From NCBI GenBank assembly GCA_037447655.1, contig JBBHKE010001777.1, forward strand, positions 57,501 to 120,879: DNA of 63,379 nt. Reading direction: 5' to 3'. The first letter of the stretch is position 1. Each line of letters starts with the position of its first letter. Below the pieces are notes generated by a model, which was not told the origin of the DNA, did not search any database, and saw nothing but the letters and a program-made list of their open reading frames with translations. Positions 20,501 to 30,317 of the stretch are shown here, one piece after another. The translations under genes were made by a program, and so were the position numbers. This stretch comes from Zygnema cylindricum (Eukaryota > Streptophyta > Zygnematophyceae > Zygnematales > Zygnemataceae).

Positions 20501-23343
20501 TGTCACGTTGTATGACAAGAATCTCACAATCAATCCCCTACCAAAATCCTTCACAAAGTTCGGACAAGGTAGTCTCCAAGGCACTTAAAAGAAATTGCAA
20601 CAATGTAGCAAAAGGAATTCCTTATTAGCTTACGAGCACAAAAGTAGTACAAAGGTGGTAAAAGCAATGTAGCTTGTGGGCATAGACTGGTGTGTCCCCT
20701 ACATGAAAGGTTTATCTTATATATGTACATCCATTAGCATATCTTGGTTTGGTTTCTTCTAAAACTAGAACGGGAATTTTCCTGATATTTCCTTTTCTCC
20801 GAATGTAGTTTAAATCCTAAACTAGATTCAAAAATCCATGAGCATTTTGGAGAGTTTTACTAAGAATTTACATGATTCTACTCTCTGGAGAATGCTCCTA
20901 AGGCCATCTAGGCCGCTACATATTTCACATAAAGCTTTTAGAAGGTTCTACGCACATTTGGAGCCGATGAGGTTCTTAGCGCCGAACTGACGCCGACACT
21001 CCCTCGTCCCCGGGACCTTCCCCGGGACCGACACTCCCCCGGAACCGAGCCTGCACCAAGGGGCACCGACGCTCCTCCGGCATCTCACCGGCGCTCCTCC
21101 GGCATCTCACCGGCGCTACGCCCTGTTGCCGTAATCTATCCCACACTTTTGTGTGAAGCCTTCTACAACTACCTTGCATTGTAGCGTTCAATTGTACCAC
21201 TTTAATTCTTCTTCATTTGTAATTTCTATTTGTTATTGATGGCTTTCCTCCCTTCTAGCAAGTGTTCAAGAGTATATGTCTAGAATTGGTGTCAATGTTT
21301 CATTTACATCTTTCCACTTGTCGTTGTCGACACGGGACAGGATGTATGTGGTGTTTCAATGTGCGTTATTCTATCACCCTTTCTACTTGCCAGTTTGCTT
21401 GGGTTAAGCCACTCTTCGAAATTGTACCATGGCCTTCGGTTTCGACCCTCTTTCCCAACTCCTAAGCATTAAGTTGTCAATTCTTTGCTTTTTTGCCTTT
21501 CTTGGGGATAAGTGAATTCACTTTTTGCACTTTTGTTGCAGTTTTTTTATCTGTTTGAAAGATTTTCTTCTCTTGTTCCCTCCTTGTTACACGAAAGTCG
21601 TTTTAAGCGGTTGTGTACCTTGCTCCTCTTTCTTCTTCTTTTTCGGGCTCAAATAGACTAGTTCGTGGGGGAGGATGAGTGCCTTTGGTGGTTGGTAATG
21701 CCTGTTCATTGGCGGTCCACTCATCAAACATGTTTCAGCTCCCCTCCTTTGTCTTTATACTCCCACTGCTTCCGTTGTGTGTTTGTTTAATGAATTTGAC
21801 GGTAGTGTTTGTGGGACTGGTATTAGTCACGTGGCTGAACAAAAGATTAGATTTGCAATATTTCATGTAACAACGAATTGTCCCCTATTTTGCCCTTGGT
21901 GCCAGCTTTCTACCTTTATTGTTGCTGTCATACACGTAGGCTATACTTTCAAACACTTTAACACGCAATATATCAGGTTTGTGTCCGTTCCACCTCTCAT
22001 ATGGTGTGAAGCTCTCTTACGCTTTTGTTCAACAACGATTGTGTAGGTAAACCCTGGAATTGAGGGCTTCCCCCCAAAACTGTGGGCTTGTCTCATTGAC
22101 GACACCATACTTTTTGTCGTCTTGTTGAAAGTCCGATTAATCTTTTCCGCGCAAAGATCTAGTGTTGCAAGCACAAATCTAATTTTTTGGATCGGGTTTT
22201 GTAACCACTTTATAGTCAAAGACCCACAAGGTGAAAGCCTATGTAAACCAAAACTATAAATTTCAAATGTTGGAACAATCGAATTTTTCATTAGAGTTTA
22301 TTCTTACTGTCTTTGCTACAAATTCCATGCTGGAAAACACATGTTCTCCTCTGTGTATTGCCTTTGGACTCCAGAGGAATGCTATGTAAAAATGGCCTAT
22401 TCGAATGTGGTCGAGTGATGTAATGCTACCATGACGATACAATTCCATCGCTAAACACACCACGGGTTAAAACAACTACATTAAATGCATATCTAGTTTG
22501 ACAATAACCTATTAGTATTTATGGCCTCTACTTCTATAACCTATTATTATAATCATTTATTTTCATTATTGTTTATTCTATAAAATATTATGAATAAGAT
22601 TTCACTAAATTAGTATTTTACCAGCATATTGTCATCATTAACTATTTCCCCCTTTGCTTCATAAAAGATATTTATTTCCAAATGATTGAAAAAACCATGA
22701 ACACTTTCTAACACACTTCTAATGCCTAACATAGCCATAGCGTCATGTGTCGTACAGGATATGTAAAGATGTCAATTGACCGATGGACGATGGAATGTTT
22801 CCACTCAATTGGGTGCTATATATAAATCTGTGACACGAACATGCACATCCCACAACCACCAAGCATTCGAAGTGTCAACCACCAACCCTTCAAAGTGTCT
22901 CCTATTTGATATGCAGTGCAAGTTAGACAATAAAAAGAAAATGAATTTAGATTAAAAATAAATCCATATAGTGGGTTTTTATCTACCATCACAGTTTTAA
23001 GAAAAAAGGAGCACTAAATTTAACCGAATTTTGTTGTATTTGATAGGTTGGAACTTTGCACACACAACATCCATAGAAACTGATTTTCCTTGCATATCCT
23101 GGTGAGCGCCCTTGCTCCCCCCCACCCTTAAAGAAAAACACACCAAAAGAAATAATAAAATGATAAAGAAATGAAAAATCTTCTAACGTATTTAAATATT
23201 TCACTAATTTGAATTCTTTAAGAGTTTTTAGCATGCATTACTTGTCCTAATGGTCACTTACAAAGATGTCAATCGTGTGAGGTTGCCAATCTCCGGTGCA
23301 ATGTTGCCGTATATTCCCATGATGTCAATATAACTGCACCCCC
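14462..23343 (-). CDS. Leucine-rich-repeat gene with one repeat per 72-bp exon (partial)
   Basis: Four exons of exactly 72 bp on the minus strand, in order 23343-23272, 22827-22756, 15290-15219 and 14533-14462. Each starts after AG, ends before GT, and has the same phase (one base, 23 codons, two bases), so all can be spliced to each other in frame. Each encodes one plant-type LRR, for example LTGSIPSSIGQLTSL. One 24-residue LRR per exon with symmetric phase is typical of plant LRR receptor genes. The N-terminal cap, any membrane segment and any kinase are not visible, so receptor, co-receptor or secreted LRR protein cannot be separated. The 7.5-kb intron between exons two and three is full of decayed copia fragments. 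It may be a pseudogene: exon two has lost the conserved Asn and has a weak donor. Confidence 0.65.
15219..15290 (-). CDS. LRR exon 3
   Basis: 72 bp. Encodes YLPGNKLTGSIPSSIG then QLTSLGGM. Acceptor TGTTATAG, donor GTAAGA. The best preserved of the four repeats. Confidence 0.8.
15291..15837. other. Intron-like DNA, nothing recognised
   Basis: AT-rich. The 71-codon frame at 15441-15656 has no motif. Confidence 0.35.
15838..15888. repeat. 16-bp tandem repeat, three copies
   Basis: GGCCCACTCTATAAAT starts at 15841, 15857 and 15873 with almost no divergence, so it is a recent local expansion. Confidence 0.85.
15889..17500 (-). pseudogene. Decayed copia fragment with integrase remnant
   Basis: On the minus strand at about 16780-16590 the frame reads RSDNGGEFQACQEF, then about 25 residues later a remnant of the QNGVAERxNRSL signature. 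These are the second Asp and the Glu regions of a copia integrase catalytic core. Frameshifts and stops throughout. Fragments on either side (16014-16205 minus with GHTRQKCYEVHGRP, and 17277-17465 minus) are probably from the same or a neighbouring element but cannot be placed with confidence. No LTR recognised. Confidence 0.5.
17501..19160 (-). pseudogene. Degenerate retroelement-like DNA with a charged gag-like linker
   Basis: Mostly unrecognisable. On the minus strand near 18640-18480 a Lys/Arg-rich run followed by DDDFDSEFDDEDDF resembles the charged linker of a copia gag, but alone this is weak. 18756-19014 has overlapping open frames on both strands with no motif. No host gene recognised. 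Confidence 0.25.
19165..19750 (+). pseudogene. Copia reverse transcriptase fragment (plus strand)
   Basis: Reads IYGLKQSPHVWNQMI, GFDQIDTSFSVYVHG and, after a decayed catalytic region where YVDD should stand, LPQETFISNLLDRFDM then STPFDTNA, which are successive copia RT landmarks (SLYGLKQAPRxW, the YVDD box, and the YxxxLLxRFxM thumb). A C15 homopolymer (19420-19434) breaks the frame right after the catalytic box. It lies opposite in strand to the copia remains on both sides. Confidence 0.65.
19751..20049. other. Unassigned DNA between copia fragments
   Basis: No motif recognised on either strand. Confidence 0.3.
20050..20580 (-). pseudogene. Copia reverse transcriptase fragment (minus strand)
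   Basis: Minus-strand reading with frameshifts shows APVVKFN, DVKEAFLHGKLEEYLYMK, PEGFADAT, a decayed KSLYGLKQSP region and NVYVDDSFIIGKQKFDK, i.e. the fingers, palm and YVDD box of a copia RT in the right order from high to low coordinates. At least three frame changes. Together with the integrase remnant at 21.9-22.2 kb it is probably one minus-strand element. Confidence 0.65.
20581..21890. other. Non-coding stretch with a GC-rich island
   Basis: Nothing coding recognised. 20960-21125 is markedly GC-rich, with GGCGCTCCTCCGGCATCTCA repeated twice in tandem and CCCCGGGACC doubled. Its composition differs sharply from the surrounding AT-rich DNA. Short frames here lack motifs. Confidence 0.4.
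21891..22250 (-). pseudogene. Copia integrase fragment (minus strand)
   Basis: Minus-strand frame 22291-21941 contains EKINRTFNKTTKSMVSSM and later YHMRGGTDTNLI and VLKCLKV, matching the copia integrase C-terminal pattern ERxNRTLxxxxRxML, then YEMWxGxKPxxxxLxVFG. Stops follow. It lies upstream in minus orientation of the RT fragment at 20.05-20.58 kb, as expected for a single element. Confidence 0.5.
22756..22827 (-). CDS. LRR exon 2
   Basis: 72 bp. Encodes QLSGNIPSSIGQLTSLHIL. Acceptor GTCACAG is good; the donor GTACGA is weak, and the conserved Asn before QLSG is Thr. The intron downstream aligns with that downstream of exon 3 (AACATAGCC, then TCATAAAAGATAT-like sequence), so exon and intron were copied together. 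Confidence 0.65.
22990..23271. other. Intron-like DNA
   Basis: AT-rich, with no motif on either strand; lies between LRR exons 1 and 2. Confidence 0.35.
23272..23343 (-). CDS. LRR exon 1 (most 5' seen)
   Basis: 72 bp, after GGGGGTGCAG and before GTAAGT. Encodes IYGNIAPEIGNLTRLTSL. The IxPEIGNLTxLxxL form is common in the first repeats after the N-terminal cap of plant LRR proteins, so this exon is probably near the start of the domain. Confidence 0.7.
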
Positions 23344-23351
23344 ATACTAAA

Positions 23352-24170
23352 GGACGGTTATCTAACTCCTTTCATTTTTCTCGCCCCCTAAAAACTCTAA
23401 AAATCCAAGAAACCTTAAAAACCCCAAAAGACCTACAAACTGAAAAATTTGAAAACCCCAAAATTCATAAAAACGTAAAAATTCTGAAAACCTTTCAACC
23501 CCAAAAACCGAGGAAACCATAAAACGCATAAATCGCTAAAAATCTTAAAAACTCGAGATGTCTTTTAAGACCGTAAACTCAATAAAATTTTATAAACAAT
23601 ACCCCTAAAAACCCTAATAACCCTAATAACCCTAAGAAAAACGAAAAGCCAAAAGGCTTTAGATGCCTTTTAAACACTTATAACAATAGTTCCCAAAAAA
23701 CACTAAAACCCATTTAAACCTAAAAACCCAAACAACTCTGAAATACCCTGAAATCCATCAATACCAAAGTACCCTAAAAAACATAAAGACCATAAAACCC
23801 TCAAAGCCTTGAAAAGTCTAAAAATACATAAAATTCTAAAAACATTAAGAACTCTGAAAATTCTAAATACGTCAAAACCTTGGAAATAAATCCAAAAAAC
23901 CATAAAAACCGTAAAAACAATGAAGGCATTAGAAACCTTTAAGATTTTAAAGAACCTTCAAATCTTTCAAACCATAGAGACACATAAAACTACACAGGAT
24001 GCTGATACTTGAGAAAATCTCTAAGAACCCTAACACCCTAAAAACACTTACAGCATTAATCCCTAAAAATCGACAAACATAAAAATCCTAAAATATTTTA
24101 AACCTAAAGAACCCTGAAAATATTAAAACTCGAAAAACATTTAAACCATAAAGTCAATTACCCTGAGAGA
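23352..24170. repeat. Degenerate CCCTAAA-like array
   Basis: About 800 bp of A-rich sequence with CCCTAAAAA, CCCTAATAACCCTAA and many decayed CCTAAAA/ACCATAAAA variants. 23605-23640 is the closest to plant telomere sequence (ACCCTAATAACCCTAAT). It lies upstream of the LRR exons. Confidence 0.65.
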
Positions 24171-24171
24171 T

Positions 24172-24610
24172 TCATGGATTCATCACACAATGTAGAGTGT
24201 GTGACAATAAAAACACACAAACGGAAGCACAAAACCACCCACATAAAGATTCACCATAATTGAAAGAGGTCGGCCCAAACCGAAGTCTTTTTTTACTCAC
24301 TCTTACAAATTTCTTCCTTGAAATGATTTTTATCACACAGACTCATTACTCACTGCCTAATTTTCAGAAGGATAACTGCCACACTAGACGTTCTCCACTA
24401 CTCATAAGAGACAAAAACACCGAACAAAAAATAGGGGAAAAAAACGTCAACGTCTACCAAGACATATTTCAACGAAACATAATGTGCACTAGACCAGACA
24501 AATGGTACCAGGTCACAAGCACACGACTGCCCAACTGTACATAATATTTAAACAATAACATACTAATAAGGACAAGGCTAGTACATCTCTTTGCACAATG
24601 CATCTGTACA
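24172..24610 (-). mobile_element. Putative 3' LTR of copia element M
   Basis: On the minus strand a purine run AAGAGGGGAA is followed at 24610 by TGTACAGATGCATTG, a good polypurine tract and LTR start. The LTR runs to about 24172 (end uncertain). Part of it matches 33.74-33.90 kb in the opposite orientation (TATGGTGAATxTTATGT, TTCCGxTTGTGTGTG). Confidence 0.5.
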
Positions 24611-25956
24611 TTCCCCTCTTATCGTGGGAATCCTTACATTTGTCATAAAAGACCTAAATTTAATGCACTTTGACATATACATAATATATTGTAGACTTCG
24701 CCAACATGTCTGCAACTTCCTCAATTACAAGTACATAACTTAACTCCAATTCTTTAGTGGTCATTAAATCCTTGAGAAAGTGCCACTGAATCCGGTTATG
24801 TTTTTAACGCTTATGAAACACGGAATACTAATGAAAGCCATAAAACGTATACTATCAAAATAAATCTTCACCCATCCAACTAAAATTCTTAACTCCCTTA
24901 ACATTTTCCTTCACCCAAACTGAAGCATTTGCACCATGACGCAAGGTGATGTACTTGACCTCCGACGAAATCAACGGTATTGTTGTCTAAGGTCAAGAAA
25001 TTCACAAAGTCTCTTTGACAAAAACACTTTCTGGAATCAAGGTTTTCGCCCCAATCCATATCATAATACCCGTGACATTCAAAAGTTCCACCAAACTTAA
25101 ACCCTAATCCCAAACCTAAGTTACAAACTAGATATCTAATAATCCATTTCACGGCCTCATAATGAATCTTCTTCTAACAACATCTGTTGAAGTTCGAAAG
25201 TGCAACAAAAATATCCGGTCTAAACCTGATACTCAAGTATATGAAGCAACTTATTGCCTTCCTAAACGAGACGTCGACAACCAATTTCCTCTGCATACGA
25301 GACGTCCATTGTTTCCATGTTCTCAAACTTGCAATACTGCTCTATTGGATCCAAAGGCATCACAAGTGGTTCACGTCCATCAAACACAACCGTGCCAATA
25401 TCTCCTAACAATACTATTTTTAGTTTAATTTGTTGTTTTCCAAATGATGACGGATTACTTCAATCCTCAAATAATGCCTCATCACATCCATATCTGCCAC
25501 CATAAAGAGCATATCCAAGTATATCTTTAATTCATTGATTCGGTCCAAACTGTAAAACAACACAACAAAATCGTCCACCTTCACACCTACACAGAGAAGA
25601 AAATTAAACCTTCTCCTTTACCTTCCACGCATACATGTGAACGGAAAATTGTCCGTACTAACCCAAAAAAAATAGAGCTTTATGTAACCACAAGTACTAA
25701 GTCCCCACTGTCTATTTAAGTCTATACAGCCACTTCTATGGTCACCACAGTTGACCAGGTTTTGATGTCACCCCATTTGGCACTTTCATATACACCTCCA
25801 CTTGGATGTGCTCCATTTTGGTAGTTGCTAAGGCCACAATTATCTGCAAAGAATCAGGTTTGACAACGGAAGCATAGGCCTTCGTGTAGTTCACTCCCTC
25901 TTCATGTTGGAAACCTTTGCACACAAGTTTTGCCTTTTAACTTATCACCTCACCAA
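24611..25956 (-). pseudogene. Copia element M, RT and RNase H part
   Basis: Minus strand, high to low coordinates: GEVIS, KLVCKGFQHEEGVNYT, VVKPDSLQIIVALATT, VEVYMKVPNGV (RT fingers and palm), VDDFVVLFYSLDRINELK (YVDD region), then KWIIRYL, GYYDMDWGENLDSRKC, NNTVDFVGGQVHHLA (RNase H). Several frame breaks. The reading frame resumes at 31.2 kb across the insertion of element N, which proves that M was there first. Confidence 0.75.
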
Positions 25957-25961
25957 ATGCA
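25957..25961. repeat. Target-site duplication of element N, left copy
   Basis: ATGCA immediately before the left LTR; the same five bases follow the right LTR at 31203-31207. Confidence 0.9.
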
Positions 25962-26903
25962 TGTTGATTTTGGAAAGCTATTAGCCTCAGTAAATAGGGC
26001 AGTGAGAGGAAGTTTAGGACTTAGAATATATTTTGACCAAAGTCTTGTAATACTTACCTCTAATAGTGTAACAGTAGCAAAAGTTTAAAAGAGTGTAATG
26101 TACGATAAAAACACACGCGTCGTTGCTCCATGAAAGCACAGATCTTGTAGAAATACTTGGATGAGCAGGTCCATGTGTCACGTGCTCAACGGACAAAATC
26201 GAATGATCTAACGGACGAGGAGAAGAGCTGCTATTCGGGAAATGGTCCTCTACAAGACAATACTTCTACGGTTGATATGAATCACGTCAACGGACGAGAT
26301 TCAAATGGGGACCACAAGTGGCTAATTTGGCAGGTGTTTGCGACAGCCAGATGGACGCATCCGGACGTTGCTGACTCAACATGCGGCGAATATTTGTTCG
26401 GCAATATTCGAAGATATTTGAGCAGTGTTGGTTGTACGGTAGTTAACTAAATGTTAGAGTTACCAAACATATTTAGTTTTCCGGTGTTATTAGATTTTAG
26501 GAAGTACCTCTTAGGTACACTTGTGTTAAACTACAGTTCCAAGTGTACTGTGTAATAGGACAATTAGGTAGTGATACTCACTGTGAGTATAAGACGTAGG
26601 ACTTAGAATATTTCTTGTATCCAAACTTACAGTCATTGAAATACTGCAAACAGTTTTTGGGAAACTTTTGAGTCTCAAATCTTGTGTTTTGTTGGGTCAA
26701 TTGTAGTGAAACATTGGGAGTTGTCAGTCGTTGTGGTACTCTATACTGTGGTATAGTTTGACTGTGTTTAGACATCAGTGTTGTATTTGGTGAACTCTTG
26801 AAATCAACTATTTGATAGGACTTTTTGATAAGCTTCTGTTTGTACGTATGTCAACTTCTACTACTACTACTACTCCACCTGCACCAGTGGTTGTGGAACA
26901 ACA
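25962..26903 (+). repeat. Left LTR of N
   Basis: 942 bp, from TGTTGATTTTGGAAAGC to GGTTGTGGAACAACA. Ends are set by the target duplication and by the matching right LTR. An ATG at 26848 opens a frame with five Thr (TAC-type triplet run on DNA) that crosses the LTR end into gag. Confidence 0.9.
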
Positions 26904-27700
26904 AGTTATGGGCCTATCATCATGAATTCCTATCTTTTCCAAAGAGAAATATGTTTACTAGGCAGATATGGTAGAGACTCACTACGAGAATGTCAACCTC
27001 TTGGACATTTTGGATGGCTCTTTGGCAGAATCTAATGCATCTTGGGCAAAGAAAAATTCGCAAGCTCGTTCTATTCTAAAGTTTTGCATCTCAGAGGACT
27101 TGTCTATGTCACGAATCAAAATGAACAAGGCGATTGATATCTGGAAATCTCTCAAGGAGGATTATGAAAAAGCTAATGTCTAGGAAGAGCTCTTCTTGGC
27201 TGGACAAATTTGGGATCATTAATACACGAGCGGCTAATATGGTAACAAATTTCGCATTCTTATTGATGCTCATGTGTGCAGGTGGTACATTTCCACAATT
27301 TCAGCAGGCAGCATCGCTAATGCGGGGTCTTCCTAGTACTCTGAAAGGAGCTATAAGTCAACACAACACTATAAATCTAGCAGGACTTTACAGTTAGCTA
27401 TAACATAGATATTAGAGGAAGAAGCTACTTCCAAAATTATCAGTGGAGAAACGCAGGTAGAGGCTTTTAAAACTTTCTTTGAGAAAAAGAATCAATTTAA
27501 TCAGCAAAGAAATCAGTTTAATCAACAGAATAGTCAGTTTAATCAAAATCAAAATCAATTTAAACAATATAATCCTCTTCTTCTTGATCGGAGAAGTTGA
27601 GAGATTCGTCTTCATGACTTGATGAAGCTGAAAAAAGTGCATTTCCATGATTTGTTTTACCTGTTTGGTTAAATTAGATTTGTTGCCATCCAGGCCTATA
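26848..27700 (+). pseudogene. gag of N
   Basis: Frame starts in the LTR and continues through the primer site (EQQVMGP) into YVYWADMVETHYENVNLLDI, ILKFCISEDLSMSRI and IWKSLKEDYEKANV, which is a copia gag (UBN2-type) pattern; then a stop and frame change. A Gln/Asn-rich stretch (QFNQQRNQFNQQ) occurs where the basic nucleic-acid-binding C-terminus should be. No intact zinc knuckle is seen. Confidence 0.65.
26904..26920 (+). other. Primer-binding site of N (half-tRNA type)
   Basis: The sequence after the LTR reads AGTTATGGGCCTATC. GTTATGGGCC is complementary to the anticodon arm of eukaryotic initiator tRNA-Met (GGGCCCAUAACC), not to its 3' end. Drosophila copia is known to prime from such a cleaved half-tRNA. 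Related sites are seen in Q and R. Confidence 0.6.
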
Positions 27701-27839
27701 TAAACCTGTTTCATTAGCTTTTCTCAGCTTAGGTTCAAAAGACACGAGCGTCGGCCCACATGTGTTGAAACAAGGCAACGTTCAAAAATCTGAAAGCAAC
27801 ACCTGAAAGAAATATCTATTATACTTGTGGTATAAGTGT

Positions 27840-28930
27840 ACAGACACGTGCTGTAGGTGATGTTTCTTTGATAGTTGATATAGAGGGCAAAGTAGTTGAG
27901 AGGGACTCTCCATAATGTTCTTTTTCTACCAGACTTTAGGAAAAATCTGTTTTCAACTTCTTTTGTAGAAAGTAAAGGTTTTGAAGTCAGTCTAATAATG
28001 GTCAGCAGGTTGTTACAAAGGATGGAAAAATTCCTGTCACAAGCACTAGAGATGACAGCGAAATGTACCGTATGGATGTCGCTGATAATAAGGAAAATGA
28101 TGTTCTGTATGCCAGTGCACTATCTTCAGTAAGTTGTGACATAAAAGATTAGGCCATGTGAATTGTGACAGTTTGAAAAAGATGGTACATGCTAGTAAAA
28201 TAGAGGGTGTCACTCTTACAGATCAGTCAGTTAAAACATGTGATGGCTATGCTTTAGGGAAAACACACAGATTACCGTTCCCTCAGGAATCTGAAAATCG
28301 ATCTACTAAACTTTTGCAACAAGTTCACTCTGACCTGTTTGGACCTGCAAAGTTTCCATCTGCAAGAGGGATGAAATATATGGTTCTATTTACAGATGAT
28401 TTTTTTCATGATTTACTGAAGTCTACTTCATGAAAGAAAAAAATGAGTTATTTCATCACTTTCAACACTATAAAATGTGGGCGGAGAAACTACATGGTCA
28501 ACCAATTTTGGAGCTCAGATCTGACAAAGGCGGAGAATATAAGTCCAACGAATTTGAAAACCTTTTGCTAAAAGAAGGTATAAGCCATAAGTTGACTGTT
28601 CCATATTCACCGCAACAAAATGGTGTTTCAGAAAGACTAAATAAGAATATCACAAAGAGCTCTTGATCTATGCTTGCAAACAAAAATGTCGATCCGAAAT
28701 TCTGGCCGAAGCCCTCAATTGTGCAATCTATATAAAAAATAGGATAGGGTCTAGATCGGTCAAGACTACACCTTATGAAATGTGGAGTGGTAGAAAACCA
28801 GATGTTAGAAATTTCAATGTATTTGGTAGTAAATGCTTCATCCTAGATACGTCAAAAGATAGGTGGAAAATAGAACCTAAAGGATTTCCAGGTATTCAAT
28901 TAAGCTATGATGATCACTCTAAAGGCTAAA
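27840..28930 (+). pseudogene. protease-flank and integrase of N
   Basis: TLHNVLFLPDFRKNLFS matches the block just after the copia protease. Then LLQQVHSDLFGPAKFPS (first catalytic Asp region), LELRSDKGGEYKS (second Asp) and QQNGVSERLNKN (Glu) give the D,D35E set, and YEMWSGRKPDVRNFNVFG the C-terminal part. Broken by at least three stops or frameshifts. The DSGA protease active site was not found. Confidence 0.7.
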
Positions 28931-29039
28931 GAGTCTTTGTACTTGAAAAATAAAATAAAGTTTTGTTACAGAATATAATTGTCAAAGATGAAAATGATTT
29001 GGTAGATTTATTTCAGCTGATAGATCACCAGAAACAACA

Positions 29040-30292
29040 AAAAGTGCAGAAATATGTAAACTGCTAAAATCTTTGTATGGTCTAAAATAGGCCCCTAGGC
29101 AATGGAATCAAAAGCTTGATGAATTCCTAACTAGCCTAAGATTTAAGAGGATAAGTTTTGATCACTCTGTCTACATTCTTAAGGGTGAAAATGGGATAGT
29201 GTATATAGCGGTGTGTATAGATGATTTACTATTAATAAGCAAATCAATAGCCCAAATCAACAAAATTAAGGCAACCTTAAATTCCAGGTTTGAGATGAAA
29301 GACCTCGGTGAGGCAATATACATCTTGGGTATTCAGGTAGAAAGGGATAGAAACAAGAGACTACTAGAATTAACTCAAAAAGAGGCTATCAGAAACATGT
29401 AAGATGAGTATGACATGCGGGGGGTAAAGGGGTGTGTAACTCCAATGGAGTTTCAGAGGGTGATGAAATAGAACTGACATTTATTGTTAGCAATTATCTA
29501 GAGTCAGGGATGGATAATCCTATGACATTAATACCCTACAAACAGATAGTGGGGAGCTTAATATATTTCATGAATTGTACTCGTCCTGAAGGGGGCTTAA
29601 TATATTTCATGAATTGTACTCGTCCTGACATTGCTGCAGCAGTTGGAGTACTAAGCAAGAGTCTGGAAAATCCGGGAAAATCTGACCGTGATGCAGCAAA
29701 AAGAGTCTTGAGATACCGTGATGCAGCAAAAAGAGTCTTGAGATTCTTGGCAGGAACTAAAGATCTCAAGCTCACATTGGGAGGAGGAGAAGTAAAACTA
29801 CAGACATGGAGTGATGCAAGTTACAGTGATATGCCAAGCAGATCCATGATGCAAGTTACGGTGATATGCCAACCAGAAAATCCACTACTGGATTTGTTTT
29901 GCAAATCGGGAATGGGACTTGTTGCTGGAGCAGTAAGCTTCAAAAGGTCACGGCACAGTCTACGATAGAGTCATAATACATGGCAGCAAGGTCCGCTCTC
30001 AAAGAACTGTTATGGGTGAAGTCTATGTTGGAGGAATTAGGATACATGCAAGCTGGTCCTCGGACAATTTGGTGTGATAACCAGGCTGCCATTGCCATTG
30101 CCTCTAACCCCAGTCACCATTTCAAAAGTAAGCACATAGATGTAAGATTATACTTTGTGAGAGAAAAAGCGATTTCCAGGGTCATTAAATAATGTTTTTT
30201 GCCGGATGCTAAAATGATTGTTGATATGTTGACTAAAGGTCTTCGTGCTCCTAAGTTGGAGTATTGCAGAGATGCAGTAGGACTAAGTGACT
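29040..30292 (+). pseudogene. RT (truncated) and RNase H of N
   Basis: RT begins only at KSLYGLK, so fingers and most of the palm are deleted. CIDDLLLIS is the catalytic box (usually YVDD). MKDLGEAIYILGIQVER, then IYFMNCTRPDIAAAVGVL, and RNase H with TWSDASYSD and CDNQAAIAI follow. Three tandem duplications of 39, 30 and 35 bp lie between 29552 and 29880; the first two keep frame, the third shifts it. Confidence 0.75.
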
Positions 30293-30317
30293 AGGTGAGT
30301 CAATAGATTTAGGGGAG

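Noticed and set aside
22263-22463. Kinase-like reading of a 66-codon minus ORF near LRR exon 2
   Set aside because: No glycine loop, VAIK, HRD or DFG motif; only superficial similarity.
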